From the NCBI GenBank assembly GCA_963775805.1, contig CAVZKG010000004.1:1-64000 (forward strand): a stretch of 64,000 bases of DNA. The letters run 5' to 3'. Numbering within the stretch: position 1 is the first letter of the stretch; each line of letters begins with the position of its first letter. The notes beneath the pieces are model-generated. The model did not search any database. It was not told where the DNA came from and saw nothing but the letters and a program-made list of their open reading frames with translations. This DNA comes from JAFAMB01 sp963775805 (GTDB lineage: Bacteria > Verrucomicrobiota > Verrucomicrobiia > Chthoniobacterales > JAFAMB01). Below, piece after piece: positions 1 to 8,932 of the stretch. Made by a program: the position numbers and the translations under genes.

Positions 1-797
1 ACGTCATCGCGACTATACAGCGTTTGCCCGTGTCGAAGAAAATAAAGGATTAAACTCATGAGAAAAAAGTAAAAGGCCAAACCATCCACGTTACGCAAGC
101 ACCTTGCATATTCGTACAAGGGTAGTCATTTTCGCTAAAGAGAGTCTATCGACCATCTGTAAACCACCTCCAAGTCAGTCGCTCTGTCCTGGTCTTAAAG
201 TTTACGAGCGTGAACTCCGTTGCGTACTTTCATGCTAAAGAAACCACGATTGTTAACCGGAACACTCTCGTGAAAAACGCAGGAACGCCTCTCAAATAGA
301 AGCTTCGAAGTTTACAAGCGTAAAAAGACCCTGTTCGATAGAATCTCTTGGCGATTCGCGACCGGTGCTCTTATCGGCGCGCTCGGCCTTTGTCAGTTTT
401 GATCTGGTCAACATACTTGCAATTTCTAAATTGCAACCAACTCGAATTGAGCAACAGGCACTGTATAGTCTTCTGCTTGATGTTTCTTGCTTCGATCTGA
501 TCATCGCGTCGCCGCCTCTTTTCATGGACGTAAACTGCGAAATCGAATAATTCCGTGCGCATTTTTGACCTTTCGTGCGCGGACCCTTTCGAATTCTTAG
601 TTGTTGCTTCGAAAGAGAGCTGTGAAGTCATCAATGCACGTTCACAGTCGTGAAAACATTAGCGCGGCACGTTGTTGACTCATAGCAGAAAATCCAAAAG
701 TATAAGGCTAACAATATGGCAAACATAAACGACAGTCTCTTTAGAAGAGGCGGTCTGATTTCAGGAAAAAGATAATTATAAGAATCCCCCAATAAAT
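1..797. other. AT-rich leader region without a convincing gene
   Basis: No open reading frame here looks coding: the short frames lack ribosome sites, domains and sensible composition. The stretch is AT-rich with scattered short repeats and lies upstream of the polyol operon starting at 922. It probably holds the control region of that operon and the end of something beyond the left edge. No tRNA, hairpin terminator or mobile-element end was recognised. Confidence 0.5.
198..324 (+). promoter_or_regulatory. Pair of near-identical 17-bp direct repeats, possible operator sites
   Basis: AAGTTTACGAGCGTGAA at 198-214 and AAGTTTACAAGCGTAAA at 308-324 differ at two positions and start 110 bp apart on the same strand. 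A weaker third copy, TCTATGAGCGTGAG, lies at 867-880, about 40 bases before the first gene of the polyol operon. Direct repeats of this kind are typical sites for AraC-type or similar regulators. No regulator gene lies in the window, so the binding protein is unknown. Confidence 0.35.
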
Positions 798-827
798 TTG
801 ATCGGCCGCTCGTGATAATATTAATAC
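798..827 (+). promoter_or_regulatory. Possible sigma-70 type promoter of the polyol operon
   Basis: TTGATC (798-803) and TAATAC (822-827) are separated by 18 bases and lie about 95 bases upstream of the ATG at 922. The hexamers match the housekeeping consensus only moderately in an AT-rich setting, so this is a weak call. Confidence 0.3.
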
Positions 828-921
828 GCGCGCTTCGAGCGTTGTGACGTAAACAAATCGCGTGAGTCTATGAGCGTGAGATAGTAACCACGCCAGATCG
901 AGTAATCAGGAAAACATCCCT

Positions 922-2235
922 ATGATCCAACGATTGGCAACAATCTGCTTCACCCTCATGTTTACCATGGCTAGCGGCATGGCACAGCAGAAAGAGGTCA
1001 CCATCGCGACAGTCAACAATCCCGCGATGATTGAATTAAAAAAGCTGTCCCCAAAATTCGAAGCTGCGAACCCCGATATCAAATTGAACTGGGTAGTGGT
1101 CGAAGAGAACGTTCTGCGGCAACGTGTGTCAACCGATATAGCTACAGGAAGTGGTCAATTTGACCTGGTGTTTATAGGCCTGTACGAAACTCCGATCTTC
1201 GCTAAGCGCGGATGGCTGAAAGAGATGGCAGACATACCCGCGGATTATGACCTGAATGATGTCTTTAAAAGCTTACGCGACGGTTTATCGTACGAAGGAA
1301 AGCTATACGCACTGCCTTTTTACGGAGAGAGTTCGCTTTTAGTCTATAGAAAAGATCTCTTCGAGCAAAAAGGCCTGCAAATGCCGGAGCAGCCGACGTA
1401 CGATGACATTAAGAAGTTTGCGGATGCCTTGACCAATAAGGACAAAGGCATTTACGGCATTACGCTGCGTGGCAAGCCAGGCTGGGGTGAAAACATGGCT
1501 TATCTTGGCACACTCATCAATACGTTCGGAGGAACCTGGTTTGATGAAAAGTGGCATCCCACGGTAGATACTCCGGAATGGAAAAAGGCGATTAGTTTCT
1601 ACGTGGATCTCTTAAAGAGGGACGGGCCGCCTGGGGCCAGTTCAAACGGGTTCAATGAAAATCTGACGCTATTTGCGAGCGGCAAAGCGGGCATGTGGAT
1701 TGACGCCACATCGCTCGCGGGCCCTCTATACGATAAAGCGCAGTCACAGGTAGCCGATAAGGTTGCATTTGCCAACGCACCGATTGCCGTGACGCCAAAT
1801 GGTTCGCATTGGTTGTGGAGCTGGGTCTTTGCGGTCCCTGAAAAAGCGAAACAACCAGACGCCGCCAGAAAATTCGCTCTTTGGGCAACCTCCAAAGACT
1901 ATATCAAGTTGGTCGCTGACGATGCTGGTTGGGCGACTGTGCCCCCTGGTACTCGCACTTCTACTTACGAGAATCCGGATTATCAAAAAGCAGCTCCTTT
2001 TGCTCCTGTAACGCTAAAAGCGATGCAGACTGCTGATCCGAATAATCCGTGTATTCGGCCGGTACCTTACACCGGTATCCAGTTCGTAGGTATACCCGAA
2101 TTTCAGTCAATTGGCACGGTGGTCGGTCAAAATATTTCCGGGGCATTGGCAGGGAAAATGACGGTTGATCAAGCACTCAAAGGCAGCCAATCGGCCGTAG
2201 AACGCGCCGTGAAGGAAGCAGGCTATTTGAAGTGA
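922..2235 (+). CDS. ABC transporter substrate-binding protein, polyol type (SmoE-like)
   Basis: A 437-residue periplasmic solute-binding protein of the family 1 (MalE/SmoE) type. Residues 1-21 form a signal peptide ending in a GMAQ-like cleavage region. The mature part starts with the usual strand KEVTIATVNNPAM and carries the long two-lobed family sequence. Length and style match the sorbitol/mannitol/galactitol binding proteins of SmoEFGK transporters. It is the first gene of an operon with an SDR dehydrogenase, a PfkB kinase, a GatZ protein and two permeases, which supports a hexitol ligand. The exact sugar alcohol cannot be read from the sequence. Confidence 0.88.
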   Translation: MIQRLATICFTLMFTMASGMAQQKEVTIATVNNPAMIELKKLSPKFEAANPDIKLNWVVVEENVLRQRVSTDIATGSGQFDLVFIGLYETPIFAKRGWLKEMADIPADYDLNDVFKSLRDGLSYEGKLYALPFYGESSLLVYRKDLFEQKGLQMPEQPTYDDIKKFADALTNKDKGIYGITLRGKPGWGENMAYLGTLINTFGGTWFDEKWHPTVDTPEWKKAISFYVDLLKRDGPPGASSNGFNENLTLFASGKAGMWIDATSLAGPLYDKAQSQVADKVAFANAPIAVTPNGSHWLWSWVFAVPEKAKQPDAARKFALWATSKDYIKLVADDAGWATVPPGTRTSTYENPDYQKAAPFAPVTLKAMQTADPNNPCIRPVPYTGIQFVGIPEFQSIGTVVGQNISGALAGKMTVDQALKGSQSAVERAVKEAGYLK

Positions 2236-2242
2236 GCGTGTT

Positions 2243-2312
2243 GCTCATGGTCTGTCGGTCGCTGCGGGGAGATGATCGGGGACCATGAGCATACAGCTGT
2301 TCCGACCATGAG
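2243..2312 (+). repeat. Inverted repeat with two alternative right arms after the binding-protein gene
   Basis: Left arm GCTCATGGTC (2243-2252) pairs perfectly with GACCATGAGC (2281-2290). A second copy of the right arm, GACCATGAG, follows at 2304-2312, so two mutually exclusive stems are possible. There is no T-tract. Stems after the first gene of transporter operons commonly protect the binding-protein mRNA or dampen downstream expression. That role here is inference. Confidence 0.6.
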
Positions 2313-2354
2313 AATAACACAATAAAGAAGGTAAAAATCCTTCTAGGAGTCTAA

Positions 2355-3134
2355 ATGAAGCGTGTAGTGCTGGAAGGAAAAGTCGCAGTCGTAACCGGAG
2401 GGGCCCGAGGAATTGGTCGAGCCATTTGTGAGCGATATGCTGAAGAGGGCGCTAAGGTAGCGGTGGCCGATATTGACATCAAAGAGGCTGAGACGGCGGC
2501 AAAAGCCATGGGCGAAACGGCCTTTGCAGTTCAACTGGACGTTGGGCGGCAGGAATCCATTGATGCAATGGTGAGGACTGTGGTCGACCGAGCGGGCGCG
2601 TTCGATATCCTGGTTAACAATGCTGGCATTGTTAGTATAGGTCCATTTATGGAGATTACTCCGCAAATATTTGACCGGATATTCGCCGTTAACGTTAGGG
2701 GACTACTTTTCACGCCGCAAGCGGCTGCAAGCCAGATGATTAAGCAAGGCCGCGGCGGTAAAATAATCAATATGGCTTCCCAAGCCGGTCGAAGAGGTGA
2801 AGCGCTCGTTGCTGTTTATTGCGCGAGCAAGGCCGCAGTGATTAGCCTAACTCAGTCGGCAGGGTTAGCGTTAATTAAGGATAAAATTAATGTCAACGGT
2901 ATTTCGCCCGGAGTAGTGGACACGCCGATGTGGGACGAAAATGATGCGTTATTTGCCAAATATGAAAATCGTCCACTGGGTGAGAAAAAGCGTATTGTGG
3001 GCGAGTCCGTTCCTTATGGTCGCATGGGCCTGCCCGAAGACCATGCAGGCACTGCTGTCTTTTTAGCCTCCAGCGATAGCGACTACGTCGTCGCTCAGAC
3101 GTTCAATGTGGACGGTGGCAACTGGATGAGTTAG
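2355..3134 (+). CDS. SDR-family polyol dehydrogenase (sorbitol/galactitol dehydrogenase-like)
   Basis: A 259-residue classical short-chain dehydrogenase/reductase. The cofactor motif TGGARGIG lies near residues 15-22. An acidic residue after the second strand (VADID) suggests NAD(H). NNAG follows near residue 88, then the catalytic Ser and the YCASK pair near residues 151-155. AGGAG (2345-2349) sits six bases before the ATG. Between a hexitol binding protein and a sugar kinase it most likely oxidises galactitol or sorbitol to a ketohexose such as tagatose or fructose, as SmoS-type enzymes do. Substrate choice is inferred from context only. Confidence 0.85.
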   Translation: MKRVVLEGKVAVVTGGARGIGRAICERYAEEGAKVAVADIDIKEAETAAKAMGETAFAVQLDVGRQESIDAMVRTVVDRAGAFDILVNNAGIVSIGPFMEITPQIFDRIFAVNVRGLLFTPQAAASQMIKQGRGGKIINMASQAGRRGEALVAVYCASKAAVISLTQSAGLALIKDKINVNGISPGVVDTPMWDENDALFAKYENRPLGEKKRIVGESVPYGRMGLPEDHAGTAVFLASSDSDYVVAQTFNVDGGNWMS

Positions 3135-3138
3135 CTCC

Positions 3139-4089
3139 ATGAGTGACGTACTAACCGTGGGAGAGCTTTTAGCCGAATTCATGGCTGAACGGGTGGGCCA
3201 GAAATTTACTGAGCCCGGTATTTTTCTTGGTCCGTACCCTAGCGGCGCTCCTGCCATCTTTGCCGATCAGGTGGCTAGGACGGGAACGGCGGCAGCGATG
3301 GTGGGCTGGGTAGGAGAAGATGGATTTGGTGATCTAATCGTCAATCGTCTGAAGGGAGACGGCGTGGTAGTATCGGGTATCCAACGCACTGCGAAGCTAC
3401 CGACTGGAACTGCGTTCGTAACCTATCGCCAGGAAGGAAGCCGAGACTTTATCTTCAATCTCGCAAATAGCGCGAGTTCATTGATCGATGCGAATTCGGT
3501 GGATTCCACTTTAACGAAGGGTTGCCGGTTTTTTCATGTCATGGGTACTTCATTAACTGGTGAAGGCATGATTGCCGCGGTGAAACGAGGGATTGGAGAC
3601 GTTAAAAAGGGCGGCGGGAAGGTTTCCTTCGATCCAAATATCCGTCCTGAGGTTATGTCTGCGGATTTCATCCGCGAAGCAATCGGGTTCGTACTAAAAG
3701 AGTGTGACATTCTCCTGCCGAGCGAGGCTGATTTGCGGTATTTTTGCGGAGACGTATCAGAAGCCGAGGCTGTGAGCCGGTTATTTAGCAAATGGCAGCT
3801 GGAAAGGGTTATCGTAAAGAGAGCTGCTGAGGGAAGCACCTACTATGACCGCACAGACTCACTTCATGTTCCTTCTTACAAGGTGACCGAAGTCGATCCG
3901 ACCGGAGCCGGCGATTGTTTCGGCGGCACGCTCATTTCCTGTTTGGCCCAGGGTATGGATTTGAAACAGACTTTGACATTTGCCAATGCGGCGGGAGCGA
4001 TGGCCGTGACGAAGCAAGGACCGATGGAGGGCAATTCTACCTTGGGCGAACTCAAACACTTCATCGCTTCTGCGGAAAGAGCTTCATGA
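3139..4089 (+). CDS. PfkB-family sugar kinase, probably ketohexose (tagatose) kinase
   Basis: A 316-residue ribokinase/PfkB-family kinase. The family signature DPTGAGDCFGGT near residues 254-265 holds the catalytic Asp and the anion hole. An early glycine-rich substrate segment (SGAPAIFADQVARTG) and a mid-protein DPNIRPE are also typical. It follows the dehydrogenase by four bases and its stop overlaps the next start (ATGA at 4086-4089), so translation is coupled. Beside a GatZ-type gene the best reading is a tagatose kinase giving tagatose-6-phosphate. Fructokinase or 2-keto-3-deoxygluconate kinase are alternatives from the family alone. Confidence 0.8.
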   Translation: MSDVLTVGELLAEFMAERVGQKFTEPGIFLGPYPSGAPAIFADQVARTGTAAAMVGWVGEDGFGDLIVNRLKGDGVVVSGIQRTAKLPTGTAFVTYRQEGSRDFIFNLANSASSLIDANSVDSTLTKGCRFFHVMGTSLTGEGMIAAVKRGIGDVKKGGGKVSFDPNIRPEVMSADFIREAIGFVLKECDILLPSEADLRYFCGDVSEAEAVSRLFSKWQLERVIVKRAAEGSTYYDRTDSLHVPSYKVTEVDPTGAGDCFGGTLISCLAQGMDLKQTLTFANAAGAMAVTKQGPMEGNSTLGELKHFIASAERAS

Positions 4090-5375
4090 GCGCAGTACTA
4101 CGGAAGATAGTCCAGGCCAATCGGACCGAGGGTACCGAGGGCATTTACTCGGTCTGCTCGGCCCACAGGCAAGTGATTGAGGCAGCTGTTTTGCAAGCTA
4201 AGGCGGACCAGTCGCCACTCCTGATCGAGGCCACCTGTAATCAGGTAAATCAAGAGGGCGGTTACACAGGTATGACCCCTAGGGAATTTCGGGATTATGT
4301 GCGCGCCATTGCAGCAGAGTTTGGCTTTTCTGCCGAGCGATTAATCCTCGGTGGAGACCATCTGGGCCCCAATCCCTGGCGGTCTGAGCCTGCCGCGCAG
4401 GCCATCGAAATAGCCAAAACCATGACCAAGGATTACGTTCGAGCCGGCTTTACGAAGATTCATCTGGATGCTAGCATGGCCTGTGGCGATGATCCTCAGC
4501 CGTTGAGCGACGAGGTGGTTGCCGCACGCGCGACGGATCTCTGCGAAGCTGCGGAGTCCGTGATAGATACTGCGAGTGCGCCCTACTACGTCATCGGAAC
4601 CGAGGTGCCGGTTCCTGGGGGAGCGCACGAAGACCTTGAAGAGTTGGCCGTTACCCGCGTGGAAGACCTCAATAGGACCATTGAAATTCATCGGCAGGAG
4701 TTTAGGTCGCGAGGGTTGGAGAGAGCATGGGAGCGGGTTATCGGAGCGGTTGTTCAACCTGGAGTGGAATTTGACCATGCCAGGGTGATTGACTATCAGT
4801 CCAAAAAGGCCAAGGCATTGAGTGAGGCCATACTGAGCCATCATGGACTTGTGTATGAAGCGCATTCGACCGATTACCAGACCGAAGCGGCACTAACAAA
4901 TTTGGTTCGCGATCATTTTGCAATCCTGAAAGTGGGACCCGGACTGACCTACGCCGCCCGTGAAGCACTATTCGCGTTGAGCCATATTGAACAGGAATGG
5001 ATCACAAACAGGCCCGTATCGGACATCCGGATCAAGCTGGAACAGGCAATGGTATCCCAACCGAAATATTGGCAACCTTATTACGGCGGAAACGAGGCTG
5101 AACGCGCCTTGGCGAGGAAATACAGTTTCAGCGATCGCCTTCGTTACTATTGGCCTGACCCGGCCGTCGAAGCTAGCTTCCAAGTCCTGGTTAAAAATCT
5201 GTCACAAAACCCTGCTCCGCTTTCGTTGTTAAGCCAATTTACACCTTCTGCTTTTCAAGCAATCCGGAATGGTGAATTAACGAATGATCCACTTGCAATC
5301 ATTCGGCACCGGATTCAGGAAGTTCTTGGGATGTATGCTCGCGCGTGCGGAATGTCTCAAACAAAGGGCATATAG
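4086..5375 (+). CDS. GatZ/KbaZ-family protein (tagatose-6-phosphate 4-epimerase or aldolase subunit)
   Basis: A 429-residue member of the GatZ/KbaZ family. The start at 4086 overlaps the kinase stop and gives the expected family N-terminus. Family features include LLIEATCNQVNQEGGYTGM near residue 44, LGGDHLGPNPW and LDASMACGDD in the first half, and EAHSTDYQT further on. GatZ was long called the non-catalytic subunit of tagatose-bisphosphate aldolase. In the Agrobacterium galactitol pathway it acts as a tagatose-6-phosphate 4-epimerase yielding fructose-6-phosphate. No GatY/KbaY aldolase partner is encoded here, which favours the epimerase role. Confidence 0.87.
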   Translation: MSAVLRKIVQANRTEGTEGIYSVCSAHRQVIEAAVLQAKADQSPLLIEATCNQVNQEGGYTGMTPREFRDYVRAIAAEFGFSAERLILGGDHLGPNPWRSEPAAQAIEIAKTMTKDYVRAGFTKIHLDASMACGDDPQPLSDEVVAARATDLCEAAESVIDTASAPYYVIGTEVPVPGGAHEDLEELAVTRVEDLNRTIEIHRQEFRSRGLERAWERVIGAVVQPGVEFDHARVIDYQSKKAKALSEAILSHHGLVYEAHSTDYQTEAALTNLVRDHFAILKVGPGLTYAAREALFALSHIEQEWITNRPVSDIRIKLEQAMVSQPKYWQPYYGGNEAERALARKYSFSDRLRYYWPDPAVEASFQVLVKNLSQNPAPLSLLSQFTPSAFQAIRNGELTNDPLAIIRHRIQEVLGMYARACGMSQTKGI

Positions 5376-5522
5376 TGAGCAGCATTCAAATGGGTTGGGG
5401 AAGAAATCCACTCGATGATTTATTCATGCTCCAAATTGGAAGGTGGGCTTCCCCCATGAAACCATTACCGGAAGCGATGTTATCAACCGAAATTTGGCAA
5501 TCGACAATTTCCTGTGAAGAAC

Positions 5523-5557
5523 CAGACCGGTCCTGCCCGGGGCGCGGGGCCGGTCTG
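5523..5557 (+). repeat. Strong GC-rich hairpin between gatZ and the permeases
   Basis: CAGACCGG (5523-5530) and CCGGTCTG (5550-5557) form a perfect 8-bp stem, and the enclosed C-rich and G-rich runs can extend it. No T-run follows, so it is not a canonical terminator. It lies in a 240-base gap inside the operon and may stabilise or separate two segments of the transcript. Confidence 0.55.
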
Positions 5558-5623
5558 TGCAGGGATCGGCTACAAAAGACGCGCTAAAGGGCACGTCAAT
5601 TTGGCAAAAAAGAAAATGTGCTT

Positions 5624-6547
5624 ATGAGTGTTGCGACTCAATCAGTGAACGTGCCTCTGGCGATGCCCAAAAGTCAGGATAAGGTTACTCGGCTTATGGC
5701 GCTCCTACAGGCGCCATCGGCAGTGATTCTGCTACTCTGGATGCTCGTTCCACTTGCGATGACGATTTATTTTTCGTTCATCAGGTATAGCCTCATGAAT
5801 CCATACGTCAAAGGATTCGCAGGGACCGAGAACTACGAATTTCTGTTACAGGACGAATCGTTTTGGCCCGCGATTATAAATACGATTACCCTCATAGGTG
5901 CCGTATTGATTGTCACAATTGTTCTCGGGGTATTGCTCGCGGTTTTGTTTGATCGCGAGTTCATAGGGAAGAACATAGCGACATTGCTAATTATCGCGCC
6001 CTTTTTTGTTATGCCCACTGTAAGTGCGTTGATTTGGAAAAACTTCATCATGCATCCGGTATATTGATTGGTCGCCCTTGCGCTTAAGGGTCTGGGGTTA
6101 ACACCGATTGATTGGTTCGGAGATTTTCCGCTGTTTTCCATCATTGTAATAATTTCATGGGAGTGGCTACCGTTTGCTTTTTTAATTCTTTTCACTTCTC
6201 TGAAATCGCTGGATGCGGAGCAAAAAGAAGCTGCGTCGATTGATGGCGCTAATAGGGTCCAGACTTTCTTCTATATTGTTATCCCTCATCTGAAACGATC
6301 TGTGGGAGTGGTCGTAATGATTGAGACTATCTTCCTTCTTTCCATTTTTGCGGAAATCTACGCGACTACCTCAGGCGGTCCCGGGCACGCAACGACCAAT
6401 CTCGCCTTCCTCGTTTACTCGCTTGGTATTCAGCAGTTTAACGTGGGCATCGGATCCGCCGGCGGCATTCTGGCGGTCGTGCTGGCAAATATCGTGGCCT
6501 ACTTTCTCGTAAAAATGCTCGCGCAAAACCTAAAAGGAGGGCGATAA
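5624..6547 (+). pseudogene. ABC polyol permease (SmoF-like) interrupted by an in-frame TGA
   Basis: One continuous frame encodes a MalF/SmoF-type inner-membrane permease of about 307 residues, broken by TGA at 6065-6067. The upstream part (ATG 5624, or GTG 5618) gives about 147 residues with the first membrane helices, ending IWKNFIMHPVY. The downstream part continues without loss and holds the EAA loop EAASIDGANRVQTFFYIVIP that docks the ATPase. Relatives usually have Gly at this point, so a single GGA to TGA change explains the break. TTG at 6068 directly follows the stop and could allow re-initiation. A sequencing error is also possible. Confidence 0.8.
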
Positions 6548-6551
6548 CCCC

Positions 6552-7361
6552 ATGTTCAAGCATTCAAATTTCATATTTGGCACAATCGCCTGGATAGTAG
6601 CAGTGATAATCTTCTTCCCAATCTTTTGGATGACGATCACCGCGTTCAAAACCGAGCAAGGAGCATACACTCCGGATCTGTTCTTTCTACCGACGGTCGA
6701 GTCATTTAAAGACGTGTTTGCCAGGAGCAACTATTTGGCATTTGTGCTTAATTCGATTTATATTTCCGTCGGTTCGACGCTGGTATGTTTTCTGTTTGCG
6801 ATTCCCGCGGCATATAGCATGTCGTTCTTTCCGACGCGGAAAACGCAAGGACGTTTGTTGTGGATGTTGTCGACAAAAATGATGCCCGCGGTCGGTGTTT
6901 TGGTCCCAATTTACCTTCTTTTTAAAACGCTTGGCCTGTTGGATAGCGTGCTTGGGCTAATCATCATTTATACGTTGATGAATCTACCTATTGCGGTATG
7001 GATGGCTTACACTTACTTCTGTGAGATTCCGGCGGCGATTCTTGAAGCTGGTAGGATCGATGGTGCCAATCTTTGGAAGGAGCTTTGGTATCTTCTACGA
7101 CCAATGGCGCTACCAGGTCTTTCTTCGACTGGATTGATCCTAGTGATTTTTGCTTGGAATGAAGCATTTTGGAGCATCAATTTGACTAGCGCGAAATCTG
7201 CCCCCTTAACCGTTTTCATTGCTTCGTACTCGAGCCCCGAGGGACTGTTCTGGGCAAAGCTCTCAGCGGCGTCGCTACTTGCAGTTGCGCCCATTATGGC
7301 ACTGGGCTGGATGACTCAAAAGCAACTGGTGCGAGGATTGACATTTGGTGCCGTTAAATAG
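6552..7361 (+). CDS. ABC polyol permease (SmoG/MalG-like)
   Basis: A 269-residue inner-membrane permease of the MalG/SmoG type with about six membrane helices. The N-terminal helix IAWIVAVIIFFPIFWMTI is followed by the usual periplasmic TPDLFF segment. The EAA motif EAGRIDGANLWKELWYLLRP lies near residues 165-184 and contacts the ATPase. It starts four bases after the broken first permease, so the two would form the transmembrane pair. No nucleotide-binding subunit (SmoK/MsmK type) follows, so an ATPase encoded elsewhere must be shared. Confidence 0.87.
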   Translation: MFKHSNFIFGTIAWIVAVIIFFPIFWMTITAFKTEQGAYTPDLFFLPTVESFKDVFARSNYLAFVLNSIYISVGSTLVCFLFAIPAAYSMSFFPTRKTQGRLLWMLSTKMMPAVGVLVPIYLLFKTLGLLDSVLGLIIIYTLMNLPIAVWMAYTYFCEIPAAILEAGRIDGANLWKELWYLLRPMALPGLSSTGLILVIFAWNEAFWSINLTSAKSAPLTVFIASYSSPEGLFWAKLSAASLLAVAPIMALGWMTQKQLVRGLTFGAVK

Positions 7362-7657
7362 GAGAGTTCCGGGCGAAGGAACCAGTTGTTTTAGGAAAAG
7401 GTTGAGGGAGGGGGATATCGACAGTGTGCCGTCTACTTCTTTTCCCACAAGTTCAGCGTTGGCGTGATCTTGGGACACAAACTTGATGTGTCAAGTAGGC
7501 GCCCGGGACCTGTCCGCTTCAGCATTCTAATAGAGGGCAAGGATTTCGGCCCTCGGGGTGCATTGTTGTGATAAATGCCGGTCAGTTATGTCGACCGAAA
7601 AGATTGTTGCGCTGCGATCGATCTTGAGCAGAAGAATCCCCCCAGCGCCGTCTGGAT
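7362..7657. other. Intergenic spacer after the polyol operon
   Basis: About 300 bases without a coding frame that looks real. No clear terminator hairpin with a T-run was found. The next gene runs in the same direction but is unrelated in type. Confidence 0.4.
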
Positions 7658-8098
7658 TTGGAAGCTGGAATTTGTTCTCATGTGCTCCGCATCACAGTTT
7701 CAAAACATTTTATAATAAGAGGGATTCTCGTTATTGGACTTCTCGGCTGTTGCACTGCGACCTTTACTCCGTTCGCGGCATTTGGTGATACGCTCGCGCA
7801 GCAGTTGACAAAGCAGGGGAAGACAATGCTGGAAGCTGATCATCCCGACATCGCGGTTAAGCTTTTCGGCCAGGCGATCCAACTCGATCCAAAATCGGCG
7901 GATGCTTACGATGGTCGAGGGAATGCCGAGCGCCTGCAGCTTGCGGAAGTTCAATACTATGTCGGCATGAAAAGATTGCTTGCTGGGAATCGGTCCGGCG
8001 CAATCTCTGCCTTCAAACAATGTATCGCAGTTGGAGACATCGGAATTACCGAGATGGTCTATTCCAAATGGGAACTCAAGCGGCTAGGAGTAGAGTAG
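7658..8098 (+). CDS. Small exported TPR-containing protein, possible lipoprotein
   Basis: A frame of up to 146 residues. A hydrophobic segment IRGILVIGLLGCC near residues 20-32 looks like a signal peptide with a possible lipobox (LLGC). It is followed by tetratricopeptide-like helices: AVKLFGQAIQLDPKSADAYDGRGNAE, then YVGMKRLLAGNRSGAISAFKQCI. The start is uncertain: ATG at 7658 is used here, but a later GTG inside the first 10 codons would also keep the signal. The gene converges on ureG. No specific function can be assigned beyond protein-protein contact by TPR units. Confidence 0.6.
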   Translation: MEAGICSHVLRITVSKHFIIRGILVIGLLGCCTATFTPFAAFGDTLAQQLTKQGKTMLEADHPDIAVKLFGQAIQLDPKSADAYDGRGNAERLQLAEVQYYVGMKRLLAGNRSGAISAFKQCIAVGDIGITEMVYSKWELKRLGVE

Positions 8099-8250
8099 AA
8101 TGGCGTGAATGAGGGCGGTGCCTTCGGCGCTTAAATCATCACGCAAAAAAGCGATTCCAATCTGGAACGGGACTATGGATTCTACGATCGTGCGGTTTGC
8201 AGAAATCCAACCGAACTTTTGCTTGGTGGGATCTTAAGAAGCTCCATCAA

Positions 8251-8874
8251 CTAATGGTGCAATAGCCCTTCACGTTCGATGAACTCCACGATCACGGAGA
8301 GACCCGTTTGATCCTTGAGGTTGCACATCACAAATGGCCGATTGCTGCGCATCTTTTTTGCATCGCTTTCCATCACTTCCAGCGACGCGCCGACGTACGG
8401 CGCGAGATCGATCTTGTTGATGATCAGCAGATCAGACTTGGTGATTCCGGGGCCTCCTTTGCGTGGGATTTTTTCGCCGCCGGCAACATCAATCACGTAA
8501 ATAGTCAGATCGGATAGCTCGGGGCTGAACGTGGCTGCGAGATTATCGCCGCCGGATTCGATAAAGATGATATCGGCATCCGGGAATCGCTCCAGCATCC
8601 GGTCGACTGCTTCGAGATTGATCGATGCATCCTCGCGAATCGCTGTATGTGGGCAACCTCCGGTCTCGACTCCCAATATGCGCTCGGCAGGAAGCGCGTC
8701 TGCGACCGTCAACAACCGCTGATCTTCTTTGGTATAAATGTCGTTGGTGATTACGACGAGGTCGTAACGATCTCGCATCGATTTACAAAGCATTTCGACA
8801 AGAGTCGTTTTGCCTGAACCGACAGGCCCACCGATTCCGACACGGAGAGCAGGGTATTGTTTAGTGCGCTTCAC
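8251..8874 (-). CDS. ureG: Urease accessory GTPase UreG
   Basis: A 207-residue SIMIBI-class GTPase that powers nickel delivery to urease in the UreD-UreF-UreG complex. The P-loop GGPVGSGKTTL is near residues 15-25. The metal-binding CPH motif (ETGGCPHTAIRED) is near residue 74, ESGGDNLAATFSPELSD is mid-protein and the base-recognition NKID near residue 153. It lacks the His-rich N-terminal tail of some UreG proteins; here UreE carries the His tail. It is the last gene of the urtABCDE-ureDABCEFG block, 58 bases after ureF. Confidence 0.97.
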   Translation of the reverse strand: MKRTKQYPALRVGIGGPVGSGKTTLVEMLCKSMRDRYDLVVITNDIYTKEDQRLLTVADALPAERILGVETGGCPHTAIREDASINLEAVDRMLERFPDADIIFIESGGDNLAATFSPELSDLTIYVIDVAGGEKIPRKGGPGITKSDLLIINKIDLAPYVGASLEVMESDAKKMRSNRPFVMCNLKDQTGLSVIVEFIEREGLLHH

Positions 8875-8932
8875 GATTATTTTGTCTCGTTCATTTATTC
8901 GAGTGCATCAACGCAATTCCATGCAAGAGCCC

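Noticed and set aside
3915..4085. Upstream extension of the GatZ-type gene
   Set aside because: The extra codons are in another phase of the kinase gene, and the family N-terminus starts exactly at the ATG overlapping the kinase stop.
6065..6067. TGA read as glycine (alternative genetic code)
   Set aside because: TGA ends many other genes here, such as the binding protein at 2233-2235 and accD, so the standard code applies.
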